From Halopseudomonas pelagia CL-AP6 (GTDB taxonomy: Bacteria > Pseudomonadota > Gammaproteobacteria > Pseudomonadales > Pseudomonadaceae), in contig NZ_AROI01000008.1 of assembly GCF_000410875.1 (NCBI RefSeq), positions 124,001 to 188,000 of the forward strand: 64,000 nucleotides of DNA, read 5' to 3'. How positions within the stretch are numbered: position 1 is the first letter of the stretch; each line of letters begins with the position of its first letter. Shown here one piece after another: positions 17,699-25,277 of this stretch. Below the pieces are notes generated by a model, which was not told the origin of the DNA, made no database searches, and saw only the letters and a program-made list of their open reading frames with translations. The position numbers and the translations under genes are program-made.

Positions 17699-17715
17699 AT
17701 TAATTCAGAATTAAT
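17699..17715. promoter_or_regulatory. Perfect 17-bp dyad between lrp and dadA
   Basis: ATTAATTC-A-GAATTAAT is a perfect inverted repeat about one base centre, in the AT-rich lrp/dadA gap, 22 bp upstream of lrp. Lrp-family proteins bind AT-rich dyads, so this is a likely Lrp site for autoregulation and dadA control. Confidence 0.55.
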
Positions 17716-17825
17716 TTCTGCAAATTGGTCTTTTTTCAAACCAAGCCACTACTCAATGCCTCTTAGAATAGCAATATCGCCCACAGGGGCAAATTGTCTT
17801 TTCAGTTTCGGACGGAGCAAAGGTC

Positions 17826-19124
17826 ATGCACGTATTGGTTCTCGGCAGCGGTGTTATTGGTGTCACCAGCGCCTGGTATCTGGCCAAAGCCGGGTATCAA
17901 GTTACGGTGATCGACCGTCAGCCTGGTCCCGGCCTGGAGACCAGCTTCGGTAACGCCGGCATGATCTCCCCCGGCTATTCATCCCCTTGGGCTGCGCCAG
18001 GCATTCCGGTCAAGGCGCTCAAGTGGATGGCAGCGCAGCATGCGCCCCTGGCTATCACTCCGACGACCGATCTCCAACAGTATCGCTGGATGATGCAGAT
18101 GCTCGGCAACTGCACCCAGGCGCGCTATGCGGTCAACAAGGAACGCATGATGCGCCTGGCCGAATACAGCCGCGACTGTCTGATGGGCCTGCGCGAGGAG
18201 GCGGGAGTCGAGTACGAACACCGGGAAAAGGGCACTCTACAGCTGTTCCGCACCCAGAAACAGCTCGACGCCGCCGCGCAGGACGTGGCCGTACTGGATA
18301 GTTGCGGCGTACCCTATCAACTGCTCGACCGCGCCGGTTGCGTCAGCTACGAACCGGGCCTGGCGCCCAGTGCCGAGAAAATTGTCGGCGGCCTGCGGTT
18401 GCCCAATGATGAAACCGGTGACTGCCATCTGTTCACCACCGGCCTGGCGGCCAGATGCGCTGAACAAGGCGTTGTGTTCCGCTATAACCTGAATATTCAG
18501 GAGTTGCTGACCGACGGCGATCGCATTACCGGCGTACTGGTTGATGGCCAGGTGCTGCAAGCCGATAACTACGTTTTGGCCTTAGGCAGCTATTCACCCC
18601 AGTTGCTGCGGCCGCTGGGCATTGAAGCGCCGATCTATCCGGTCAAGGGCTACTCTCTTACCTTGCCGGTCTCCAACGACGCCATGGCACCCGTGTCCAC
18701 GGTGATGGATGAGACCTACAAGGTCGCGATGACACGCTTTGCCGACCGCATTCGGGTGGGTGGCATGGCTGAGCTGAGCGGTTTCGACAGCAGCTTGCGG
18801 GCCAAACGTCGCGCTACACTGGAGATGGTGGTCAGTGACCTGTTTCCACAGGGCGGGCAGTTGCAAGAGGCGAGTTTCTGGACCGGCTTCCGACCCATGA
18901 CCCCGGACGGCACGCCGATCATTGGCGCCAGCCCGCTGCGCAATCTGTTTCTGAACACTGGCCACGGCACACTAGGCTGGACCATGTCCTGCGGTTCCAG
19001 CCAATTACTCGCCGATCTGATCAGCGGTCGCACCCCGGCCATTCGCACCGAAGGCCTTGGTCTGGACCGTTACACCACTCACAAGGAGATTCGCCGGCAT
19101 GTCAGTACAACGCCTGCACACTAA
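17826..19124 (+). CDS. dadA: D-amino acid dehydrogenase DadA
   Basis: A 432-residue FAD protein of standard length. It begins [20 protein letters not shown] (dinucleotide-binding motif) and has the family signature [20 protein letters not shown] at about residues 42-61, then [14 protein letters not shown] near the C-terminus. It oxidatively deaminates D-alanine and other D-amino acids at the inner membrane, passing electrons to the respiratory chain. It heads an operon with ridA (26-nt overlap) and dadX; with DadX it converts L-alanine to pyruvate and ammonia. Lrp is divergent. Confidence 0.96.
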   Translation: MHVLVLGSGVIGVTSAWYLAKAGYQVTVIDRQPGPGLETSFGNAGMISPGYSSPWAAPGIPVKALKWMAAQHAPLAITPTTDLQQYRWMMQMLGNCTQARYAVNKERMMRLAEYSRDCLMGLREEAGVEYEHREKGTLQLFRTQKQLDAAAQDVAVLDSCGVPYQLLDRAGCVSYEPGLAPSAEKIVGGLRLPNDETGDCHLFTTGLAARCAEQGVVFRYNLNIQELLTDGDRITGVLVDGQVLQADNYVLALGSYSPQLLRPLGIEAPIYPVKGYSLTLPVSNDAMAPVSTVMDETYKVAMTRFADRIRVGGMAELSGFDSSLRAKRRATLEMVVSDLFPQGGQLQEASFWTGFRPMTPDGTPIIGASPLRNLFLNTGHGTLGWTMSCGSSQLLADLISGRTPAIRTEGLGLDRYTTHKEIRRHVSTTPAH

Positions 19125-19455
19125 TCAGCGTATGAGCCAGATTGTGGTTCATCAGGATACTGTCTATCTGGCTGGCCAGGTGGCTGCCGATGAGGACCTG
19201 GACAAGGACGCCGCAACCCAGACCCACAGCACCCTGCAGGCGATCGAAAAACTGCTGGCTGACGCTGGCAGTGACAAGACACGGATACTCTCGGTGACCA
19301 TCTACCTGAAAGACATCAATGCCGACTTTGAGGCAATGAACCGCGTCTGGGACCAGTGGCTGCCCATTGGCACCGCACCTGCCCGCGCGACCGTCGAGGC
19401 GCTGCTCTGCGAACCGGAGATCCTGGTGGAAATGTCGGTCATCGCCGCAGTCTGA
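19099..19455 (+). CDS. ridA: RidA-family reactive-intermediate deaminase
   Basis: A 118-residue RidA/YjgF/Rid protein. The ATG at 19099 is chosen because AAGGAG (19083-19088) precedes it and the product then starts [14 protein letters not shown], like its homologues; an in-frame ATG at 19057 would add 14 foreign residues inside dadA. The substrate-binding Arg lies in [12 protein letters not shown], and the terminal [12 protein letters not shown] is typical. It should hydrolyse the 2-iminopropionate made by DadA to pyruvate, protecting PLP enzymes such as DadX. The start overlaps the dadA 3' end, implying translational coupling. Confidence 0.92.
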   Translation: MSVQRLHTNQRMSQIVVHQDTVYLAGQVAADEDLDKDAATQTHSTLQAIEKLLADAGSDKTRILSVTIYLKDINADFEAMNRVWDQWLPIGTAPARATVEALLCEPEILVEMSVIAAV

Positions 19456-19516
19456 GTGATGCTCCCCTCTGGCCCTGGCTCCCGCGCGGCACCAGGGTCT
19501 GATAATCTAGGCCTTG

Positions 19517-19543
19517 GCGGGGCTTTCCAGCCCCGCATTTTTT
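19517..19543 (+). terminator. Intrinsic terminator between ridA and dadX
   Basis: An 8-bp stem, GCGGGGCT (19517-19524) with AGCCCCGC (19529-19536) around a TTCC tetraloop, is followed by A and six T residues. It ends only 14 bp before the dadX ATG, so it may act as an attenuator controlling read-through from dadA-ridA. Confidence 0.85.
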
Positions 19544-19557
19544 GACAAGAAGCCAGC

Positions 19558-20649
19558 ATGCGCCCAGCCCACGCCCTGATCGACCTTGATGCCCTGCGCC
19601 ACAACTACCAGCTAGCCAAAGGCCTGAGCGGGCGCCGCGCCTTTGCTGTGCTCAAGGCCAATGCCTATGGCCACGGCGCGCTGGAGTGCGCCCAGGCCCT
19701 GGCTGATGACGCCGATGCGTTTGCCGTAGCCTGCATCGAAGAAGCACTGGAGCTGCGCGCCGCCGGCATTAACCAGCCGATTCTGTTGCTGGAAGGCTGG
19801 TTTGAAGCCAGCGAATTGCCGTTGATCGTCGAGCATCAACTCTGGAGCGTGGTGCACCATCACAGGCAGGTGCAGGACCTGCTTGGCGCCCAACTCGGCG
19901 CGCCACTGCATATCTGGCTGAAGCTCGATAGCGGCATGCACCGCGTGGGCTTTGAACCCGCCGAATATGCGAGCACATGGCAGCAGCTTGAGCGCAGCCA
20001 GAACGTTGCCAGCTTGACCAGCATGACGCATTTCTCCCGCGCCGACGAACCGGCAACCGGGCGCACCGAAGAACAGCTGGCAACCTTCAAGCGCGCTACC
20101 CAGAATCTGAACGGCCCGACCAGCCTGTGCAATTCGCCCGGCGTACTGGCCTGGCCGCAGGCCCACGGCGATTGGCTGCGCCCGGGCATCATGCTCTATG
20201 GCGTAACGCCGTTCGAGTTTGATCAGGACATCGCAGCCCGACTCAGGCCGGTCATGCAACTGCAATCAAAAGTCATCGCCGTACGCGAACTGCCCACCGG
20301 CGAGCCGATTGGTTATGGTTCACGCTTTATCACCCAACGACCCACCCGCGTCGGCGTGGTTGCCATGGGCTATGCCGACGGCTATCCGCGCCATGCCGTA
20401 GACGGCACGCCCGTGCTGGTAGACGGCCAGCGCAGCCAAATAATCGGTCGGGTGTCGATGGATATGCTGACGCTGGATTTGACTGACCTGCCGCAATCCG
20501 GCCTGGGCAGCGACGTGCTCTTGTGGGGTGAGGGCTTAAGTGCCAGCGAGGTTGCACGCCACGCTGGCACTATTGCCTACCAATTATTCTGCAACCTGAA
20601 CCGAGTGCCGCGGCGGTTTATTTCTTCTTCTTCTTCTTTTTCCACTTGA
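19558..20649 (+). CDS. dadX: Catabolic alanine racemase DadX
   Basis: A 363-residue PLP enzyme. The Schiff-base lysine is in FAVLKANAYGHGALE (about K33) and the second catalytic base is the Tyr of GYGSRF. It interconverts L- and D-alanine, supplying DadA. The C-terminus after the conserved CNLNRVPRRF is a low-complexity ISSSSSFST tail encoded by a TTC repeat. This last 32 bp overlaps the 3' end of the convergent GNAT-nitrilase gene. It lies downstream of a strong terminator, so expression may need read-through or a weak local promoter. Confidence 0.95.
   Translation: MRPAHALIDLDALRHNYQLAKGLSGRRAFAVLKANAYGHGALECAQALADDADAFAVACIEEALELRAAGINQPILLLEGWFEASELPLIVEHQLWSVVHHHRQVQDLLGAQLGAPLHIWLKLDSGMHRVGFEPAEYASTWQQLERSQNVASLTSMTHFSRADEPATGRTEEQLATFKRATQNLNGPTSLCNSPGVLAWPQAHGDWLRPGIMLYGVTPFEFDQDIAARLRPVMQLQSKVIAVRELPTGEPIGYGSRFITQRPTRVGVVAMGYADGYPRHAVDGTPVLVDGQRSQIIGRVSMDMLTLDLTDLPQSGLGSDVLLWGEGLSASEVARHAGTIAYQLFCNLNRVPRRFISSSSSFST
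20618..20649. repeat. TTC/GAA triplet repeat in the dadX / GNAT-nitrilase overlap
   Basis: A run of TTC triplets (about 20621-20638) is read as poly-Ser by dadX on the plus strand and as poly-Lys (seven Lys) at the C-terminus of the convergent protein. Such a short tract can slip, and any slip changes both tails at once. Confidence 0.8.
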
Positions 20650-22159
20650 GGCTGAACAGATCACTGCGGCGATCCTTGAGATTGGTCACCGACCCCTCAT
20701 TGCGCACCAGCTTCAGGCGGCTGTAGTCCAGGTCGGAAAAGAAGATCATCTCGGTATTCGGCGTGGTCTCGTTGAGCAGCGCGTCATGCGGGAACTGGAA
20801 GTCCGAGGGCGAGAAAACCGCCGACTGGGCATACTGGATACCCAGGTTCTCGATCGACGGCACGTTGCCAACGCTGCCGCAAAGCACGACGTAGCATTCG
20901 TTTTCAATCGCCCGGGCATGGGCGCAATGGCGAACGCGCAGATAGCCGTTTTTGGTATCGGTCCAGAAAGGCACAAACAGCAGATCCATATCCTGATCGG
21001 CCAACAGCCGACCGAGCTCGGGGAACTCGACGTCGTAACAGATCAGAATGCCGACACGGCCGGCATCAGTGTCGAATACCTGAAGGTCGTCACCGCCCTG
21101 AATAATCCAGTCACGACGTTCCTGCGGGGTAATATGCAGCTTGGCCTGGCGCTCCTCGGAGCCGTCGCGGCGCAGCAAGTAGGCGGCGTTGTACAGACGC
21201 CCATCCTCGCCTTCCTCGACCATAGAACCGGCAATGATATTGATATTGTAACTGACCGCCATGCGCAACATTTCCGAGCGAAAACGCTCGGTAAAGCTGC
21301 TCAGGAAACGGATGGCTTCGACATCATCGGTCTGATCACGCAGGCCCATAAGGGGCGCATTGAACAGCTCCGGGAACACCGCGAAATCGCTGCCGTAATC
21401 CGATAGCGCATCAACGTAATACTCGACCTGCTCCAGCACCGCCTCGACCGAAGCAAAGCGGCGCATCTGCCACTGCACGGCACCCACGCGTACCTGGGTG
21501 CGGTTGATCTGCAGCAAGGACTCCTGCGCCTCATAGAGAATATTGTTCCACTCCAGCAGAGTGGCGTAACCCATCGACTTCTTGTCTTCTGGCAGGTATC
21601 GACGCAACAGACGCTTGACCTGAAAGTCATTGGACAACTGGAAAGACAAGATCGGATCGTGCACTTCCTTGCGGTCTACCGCCTCGATATATTCGCTGGG
21701 CTTCATCTCGTCGGCATGCAAGTGATAACCGGGGATGCGCCCGCCGGCCAGGATCGCCTGCAGGTTGCGCGAACGGCACAATTCCTTACGCGCCTCGTAC
21801 AGGCGGCGGCCAAGACGATGACCGCGATACTCGGGATCAATCAATACGTCCAGCCCGTAGATAGCGTCGCCATCGGCCTTGTTCGGGATGATCTCGGTGG
21901 TACCGATCAGATCCTGATAACGATGCGGATCGGAGAACACGTCATAGTCGACCATCACACTCAGGGCTACGCCAATCAGTTTATCGGCGTCCACCAGAGC
22001 CAGTTGGCCGTCCGGAAAGTCACTGATCAAGCGGGTAATGGTTTTTTTCGGCCACGCACCGCCTATGTCGTCATAGACCTTGTCCATGAGCACCTTGAGC
22101 TGCGGATAATCACTGGGCTGCAGGGTACGCAGTGTCAAATGCAGGTCTTCCAGATCCAT
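20618..22159 (-). CDS. GNAT acetyltransferase-nitrilase (carbon-nitrogen hydrolase) fusion
   Basis: The start at 22159 is chosen because GAGGAA lies 5-8 bp upstream and the product begins MDLEDLHLTLRTLQPSDY; an upstream in-frame ATG at 22291 would add 44 unlikely residues. The 513-residue product has an N-terminal GNAT domain (about residues 8-170, with GLDVLIDPEYRGHRLGRRLY as acetyl-CoA loop) and a C-terminal nitrilase-superfamily domain (about 225-490). The nitrilase triad is visible: Glu in VFPELFNAP, Lys in AKLHITPQE and Cys in ILICYDVEFPE. The tail is seven lysines. Substrate is unknown, but the place between dadX and pauR suggests amide or polyamine-derived nitrogen metabolism. Confidence 0.9.
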   Translation of the reverse strand: MDLEDLHLTLRTLQPSDYPQLKVLMDKVYDDIGGAWPKKTITRLISDFPDGQLALVDADKLIGVALSVMVDYDVFSDPHRYQDLIGTTEIIPNKADGDAIYGLDVLIDPEYRGHRLGRRLYEARKELCRSRNLQAILAGGRIPGYHLHADEMKPSEYIEAVDRKEVHDPILSFQLSNDFQVKRLLRRYLPEDKKSMGYATLLEWNNILYEAQESLLQINRTQVRVGAVQWQMRRFASVEAVLEQVEYYVDALSDYGSDFAVFPELFNAPLMGLRDQTDDVEAIRFLSSFTERFRSEMLRMAVSYNINIIAGSMVEEGEDGRLYNAAYLLRRDGSEERQAKLHITPQERRDWIIQGGDDLQVFDTDAGRVGILICYDVEFPELGRLLADQDMDLLFVPFWTDTKNGYLRVRHCAHARAIENECYVVLCGSVGNVPSIENLGIQYAQSAVFSPSDFQFPHDALLNETTPNTEMIFFSDLDYSRLKLVRNEGSVTNLKDRRSDLFSLKWKKKKKKK

Positions 22160-22203
22160 TCGGCATTCCTCGTAAGACGGTGTTGGCCACGCTGTGGCCA
22201 GAC

Positions 22204-22239
22204 TATGAGCAGGGGAAATAATATGAGCAGGGGCAATAA
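22204..22239 (+). repeat. Tandem 18-bp duplication upstream of the GNAT-nitrilase gene
   Basis: TATGAGCAGGGGAAATAA (22204-22221) and TATGAGCAGGGGCAATAA (22222-22239) are directly adjacent and differ at one base. They lie 45-80 bp upstream of the minus-strand start at 22159, in the leader or promoter. Confidence 0.85.
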
Positions 22240-22309
22240 ATAGTGTGACAACAAGAGCGTGGCAATAAGATTCGGCTATATGACCGCCCATCTTAACAGG
22301 TGTTCAAAC

Positions 22310-22321
22310 ATCCACGTGGAT
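22310..22321. promoter_or_regulatory. 12-bp palindrome upstream of the PauR-like gene
   Basis: ATCCACGTGGAT is a perfect palindrome 76 bp before the regulator start and 150 bp before the divergent GNAT-nitrilase gene. Position and symmetry suggest an operator, perhaps autoregulatory. Confidence 0.35.
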
Positions 22322-22396
22322 CCGTTGTAAATTCTGAACAGCCATGCAATCATTCCTGGCATTAGCCGCTCTAATGACTATCCGGAGGAAGTGATA

Positions 22397-22945
22397 TTGG
22401 ACGTGGGTGCCCGACTCAAGACCATAAGAAAGCTCAAGGGCCTGTCCCAGCGTGAACTGGCCAAGCGAGCAGGCGTGACCAACAGCACTATTTCCATGAT
22501 CGAGAAAAACAGTGTCAGCCCTTCGGTAAGCTCGTTGAAAAAGGTGCTGGCAGGTATTCCGATGTCGCTGGTGGATTTCTTTTCTCTTGAGGTGGAGGAC
22601 GATAATCCACGCAAGGTCGTCTACCGCGCGGAGGAGCTGCTGGATATCGGCACCGGCGAGGTGACCATGAAGCTGGTCGGCAAAGGCCACGCCAACCGCG
22701 CTTTCTCATTTCTCAACGAAACCTATCCGCCAGGCTCCGACACTGGCCCGGACATGCTCAATCACGAGGGTGAGGAAGCCGGTACCGTCGTCAGTGGGCA
22801 GCTCGAAGTGACTGTCGGCAATGAAGTCTTCATCCTGGATACGGGTGACAGCTACTACTTCGACAGCAATCAACCACATCGTTTTCGCAATCCCTTCGAG
22901 GCACCTTGCCTGTTGATCAGCGCGACCACACCGGCCAACTTCTGA
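22397..22945 (+). CDS. pauR: XRE-cupin regulator, PauR/PuuR-like
   Basis: A 182-residue transcription factor. The start is taken as TTG at 22397, 8 bp after the strong SD GGAGG (22384-22388); GTG at 22391 would leave only a 2-nt spacing. An N-terminal HTH_3 domain (ARLKTIRKLKGLSQRELAKR and TNSTISMIEKN, about residues 5-60) precedes a C-terminal cupin (about 105-180, with HEGEEAGTVVSGQLEVTVG and GDSYYFDSNQPHRFRNP). In P. aeruginosa the equivalent (PA5301) represses polyamine catabolism and responds to putrescine or cadaverine. Neighbouring pauB is a plausible target. Confidence 0.87.
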   Translation: MDVGARLKTIRKLKGLSQRELAKRAGVTNSTISMIEKNSVSPSVSSLKKVLAGIPMSLVDFFSLEVEDDNPRKVVYRAEELLDIGTGEVTMKLVGKGHANRAFSFLNETYPPGSDTGPDMLNHEGEEAGTVVSGQLEVTVGNEVFILDTGDSYYFDSNQPHRFRNPFEAPCLLISATTPANF

Positions 22946-23055
22946 GCCACCGACTGTAAGCAGTGTTCGATGGGTAGTCTCGGGCGGGCAGCCCCAGGCC
23001 AGCGCGAAACAGTCTAAACTAGCTCTGCAACCCCTTCCCGCAGGAGCCTGTATCC

Positions 23056-24552
23056 ATGCCTGATGGCCATCCCCAGACGCTATTGATCGGCGGCAACGCT
23101 TATGGCTCGGTGAGTCTCGTGCCGCGCATGGCCAACCGCCACGGCCTGGTGGCCGGTGCTACCGGCACTGGCAAGACCATTACCCTGCAAGTGATGGCGC
23201 AGGCTTTTTCTGACCTGGGTGTGCCGGTGCTGGTGCCGGATATCAAAGGCGACTTCTCCGGTATTGCCAAGCCCGGCGTGCTCAGCGACAAGCTCCAGCA
23301 GCGGGCGGACAAGGTCGGCCTGGGTCCCATGACGGCAAGAGGCGCACCCACGGTGTTCTGGGACGTTCACGGCGAGCATGGGCACCCCTTGCGCTTGACC
23401 ATCAGCGACTTCGGGCCAGTGATGCTGGCAAGACTGTTGAATCTGAACGAGACACAAAGCGGCGTGCTGCAAATCCTCTTTCGGGTCGCCGATGATAATG
23501 GCTGGCTATTGTTGGATCTCAAAGATCTGCGAGCGATGCTCACGTATATCAACGAACAGCGCGCCGAGATTGGGCCGCGTTACGGCAACGTGTCGGCTGC
23601 CAGCATCGGCGCCATCCAGCGCGCGCTGCTGAACCTCGACAATCAGGGTGGTGAGAAACTGTTTGGCGAGCCCGCGGTGACCCTGGAAGATTTTCTGCAA
23701 ACCGACGCACAGGGCCGTGGTGTGGTGAATATTCTGCACGCTGCGCGACTCTATCGCGACAGCCCGCTGGCCTACTCAAGCATTCTGTTATGGCTGCTAT
23801 CCGAGCTGTTCGAACAACTACCGGAGGTCGGCGATGCCGACAAACCACGCTTTGTGCTGTTCTTCGACGAAGCTCACCTGCTGTTCGCCGATACGCCGAA
23901 AAGCCTGGTGGCGCGCATTGAGCAGGTAGTGCGCCTGATCCGTTCCAAGGGGGTAGGGGTGTACTTTGTTACCCAGAGCCCGCTGGATGTGCCCGAATCG
24001 ATACTCGGCCAGCTCGGTAACCGCGTACAGCACGCATTACGCGCCTTTACCCCCAAAGATCAAAAAGCGGTGCGTAGCGCCGCACACACTTTCCGCAGCA
24101 ATCCGGAGCTAGATACCGAACAGGCGATTACCGAACTCGCAGTTGGCGAAGCCTTGGTCTCACTACTGGACGAAAAAGGGGTGCCTACCCCTGTACAGCG
24201 CGTATTGGTTCGCCCACCCGCAAGCCAGATGGGTCCGATAAGCGAGCAGGAGCGAGCTGATGTGATCAAGAACTCAGTGCTGGCCGGAGTTTATGATCGG
24301 GAGCTGGACCGCGAATCGGCTTATGAAATCCTTCAGGCTCAGGCGGAAAAAGCACTCTCGGAAGAAACCGCCAAGACCCGAACGCAGGAGCAAGCACGCA
24401 CTCAGGCCAAAACGCGCAACAAGTCGGCAACCACATCCTCCACCTGGACCGACATGGCTACTTCCATGGGCCGCAGCGCGGCCAGAGCGATTGGCACACA
24501 ACTGGGCCGACAGATTCTCCGTGGCGTGCTGGGCTCGCTCAAAGGGCGCTGA
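23056..24552 (+). CDS. HerA-like ATPase, DUF853 (YjgR) family
   Basis: A 498-residue P-loop ATPase with Walker A GATGTGKT (about residues 35-42), Walker B FVLFFDEAHLLF (about 269-280) and the FTPKDQKAVRSAAHTF segment of the DUF853 family. The C-terminal third is basic and Ala/Gln/Arg-rich with likely coiled coil. SD CAGGAGCC precedes the ATG. The family resembles HerA/FtsK-like DNA translocases, but its role is unknown. No NurA-like nuclease lies next to it, so a HerA-NurA pair is not supported here. Confidence 0.88.
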   Translation: MPDGHPQTLLIGGNAYGSVSLVPRMANRHGLVAGATGTGKTITLQVMAQAFSDLGVPVLVPDIKGDFSGIAKPGVLSDKLQQRADKVGLGPMTARGAPTVFWDVHGEHGHPLRLTISDFGPVMLARLLNLNETQSGVLQILFRVADDNGWLLLDLKDLRAMLTYINEQRAEIGPRYGNVSAASIGAIQRALLNLDNQGGEKLFGEPAVTLEDFLQTDAQGRGVVNILHAARLYRDSPLAYSSILLWLLSELFEQLPEVGDADKPRFVLFFDEAHLLFADTPKSLVARIEQVVRLIRSKGVGVYFVTQSPLDVPESILGQLGNRVQHALRAFTPKDQKAVRSAAHTFRSNPELDTEQAITELAVGEALVSLLDEKGVPTPVQRVLVRPPASQMGPISEQERADVIKNSVLAGVYDRELDRESAYEILQAQAEKALSEETAKTRTQEQARTQAKTRNKSATTSSTWTDMATSMGRSAARAIGTQLGRQILRGVLGSLKGR

Positions 24553-24572
24553 GCGCGAGGAGGTGGTCAGGA

Positions 24573-25184
24573 TCAGTAGGGCGGGAAGCCACCCAGAATC
24601 TTGCTGACCATTTCCTGAATCTGCTGCGAGCGCTCAGCCGGTGACAGCGCGGTATTGCGCATCTGTTGCTCATCACTGCCACGCCACACTAGCTGGCCGT
24701 CGTCGAGCAAATCGATTTGCAGGGTAAAGACCTGGTAATCCACTGACCGCGTTTCCGCATAACCAGGACCGCCGCCCCAACCACCACCCCAGCCGCCCCA
24801 GTAAGTACCAAAGGAGCCGCCGTAGCTGGTGGTTACGTTATCCTTGCGCAGCTCGCTGATCACGTAGACCTTGACGTCCAGATCAGCCCCTTGGCCTGGC
24901 TGTGCGGGTCGCAACCCACGGACGTCGAGCTGACCACTGACCGCCTCGCGAATGCGCTGGCTGGTCAGGTCACTGCGGATTCGTGGGTCGTTCTCCGGCA
25001 AATAGTTGACGTCCGGCTCAGCCCAACTCCAGGTGCGGTACTGGGTGAAGTCCCGACTGGTGTCGAAGTCGCGCTGAATCGGCGCTGTTTGACAGGCCGC
25101 CAGGAGCAAGACAGCGGCCCCTAGTAGCAGAAATTTGATCGGAGCCTGTTGCTGAGGAGCGCGCAATTGATAAGCAAACATCAT
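24573..25184 (-). CDS. DUF4136 lipoprotein
   Basis: The start is placed at 25184 (MMFAYQLRAPQQQ) because the upstream in-frame ATG adds a basic stretch with no RBS. The 203-residue product has a hydrophobic segment and lipobox LLAACQ, then a DUF4136 domain (DFDTSRDFTQYRTWSWAEP, later VDYQVFTLQIDLLDDGQLVWRGS). A Gly/Trp-rich run (GTYWGGWGGGWGGGPGY) lies in the middle. It is probably anchored to the outer membrane; function unknown. It is convergent with the DUF853 gene and 93 bp from kinB. Confidence 0.82.
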   Translation of the reverse strand: MMFAYQLRAPQQQAPIKFLLLGAAVLLLAACQTAPIQRDFDTSRDFTQYRTWSWAEPDVNYLPENDPRIRSDLTSQRIREAVSGQLDVRGLRPAQPGQGADLDVKVYVISELRKDNVTTSYGGSFGTYWGGWGGGWGGGPGYAETRSVDYQVFTLQIDLLDDGQLVWRGSDEQQMRNTALSPAERSQQIQEMVSKILGGFPPY

Positions 25185-25277
25185 GGTCACCCGCCATAGG
25201 TCGATTGGAAATACAACTCTACGCCATTTGACCCACAAACCCAGCTGCAGGTTCGTGGAGGCCTGTTACTAAACACG

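Noticed and set aside
23056-24552. HerA-NurA anti-phage or repair pair
   Set aside because: The HerA-like gene has no nuclease next to it; neighbours are a PauR-like regulator and a lipoprotein.
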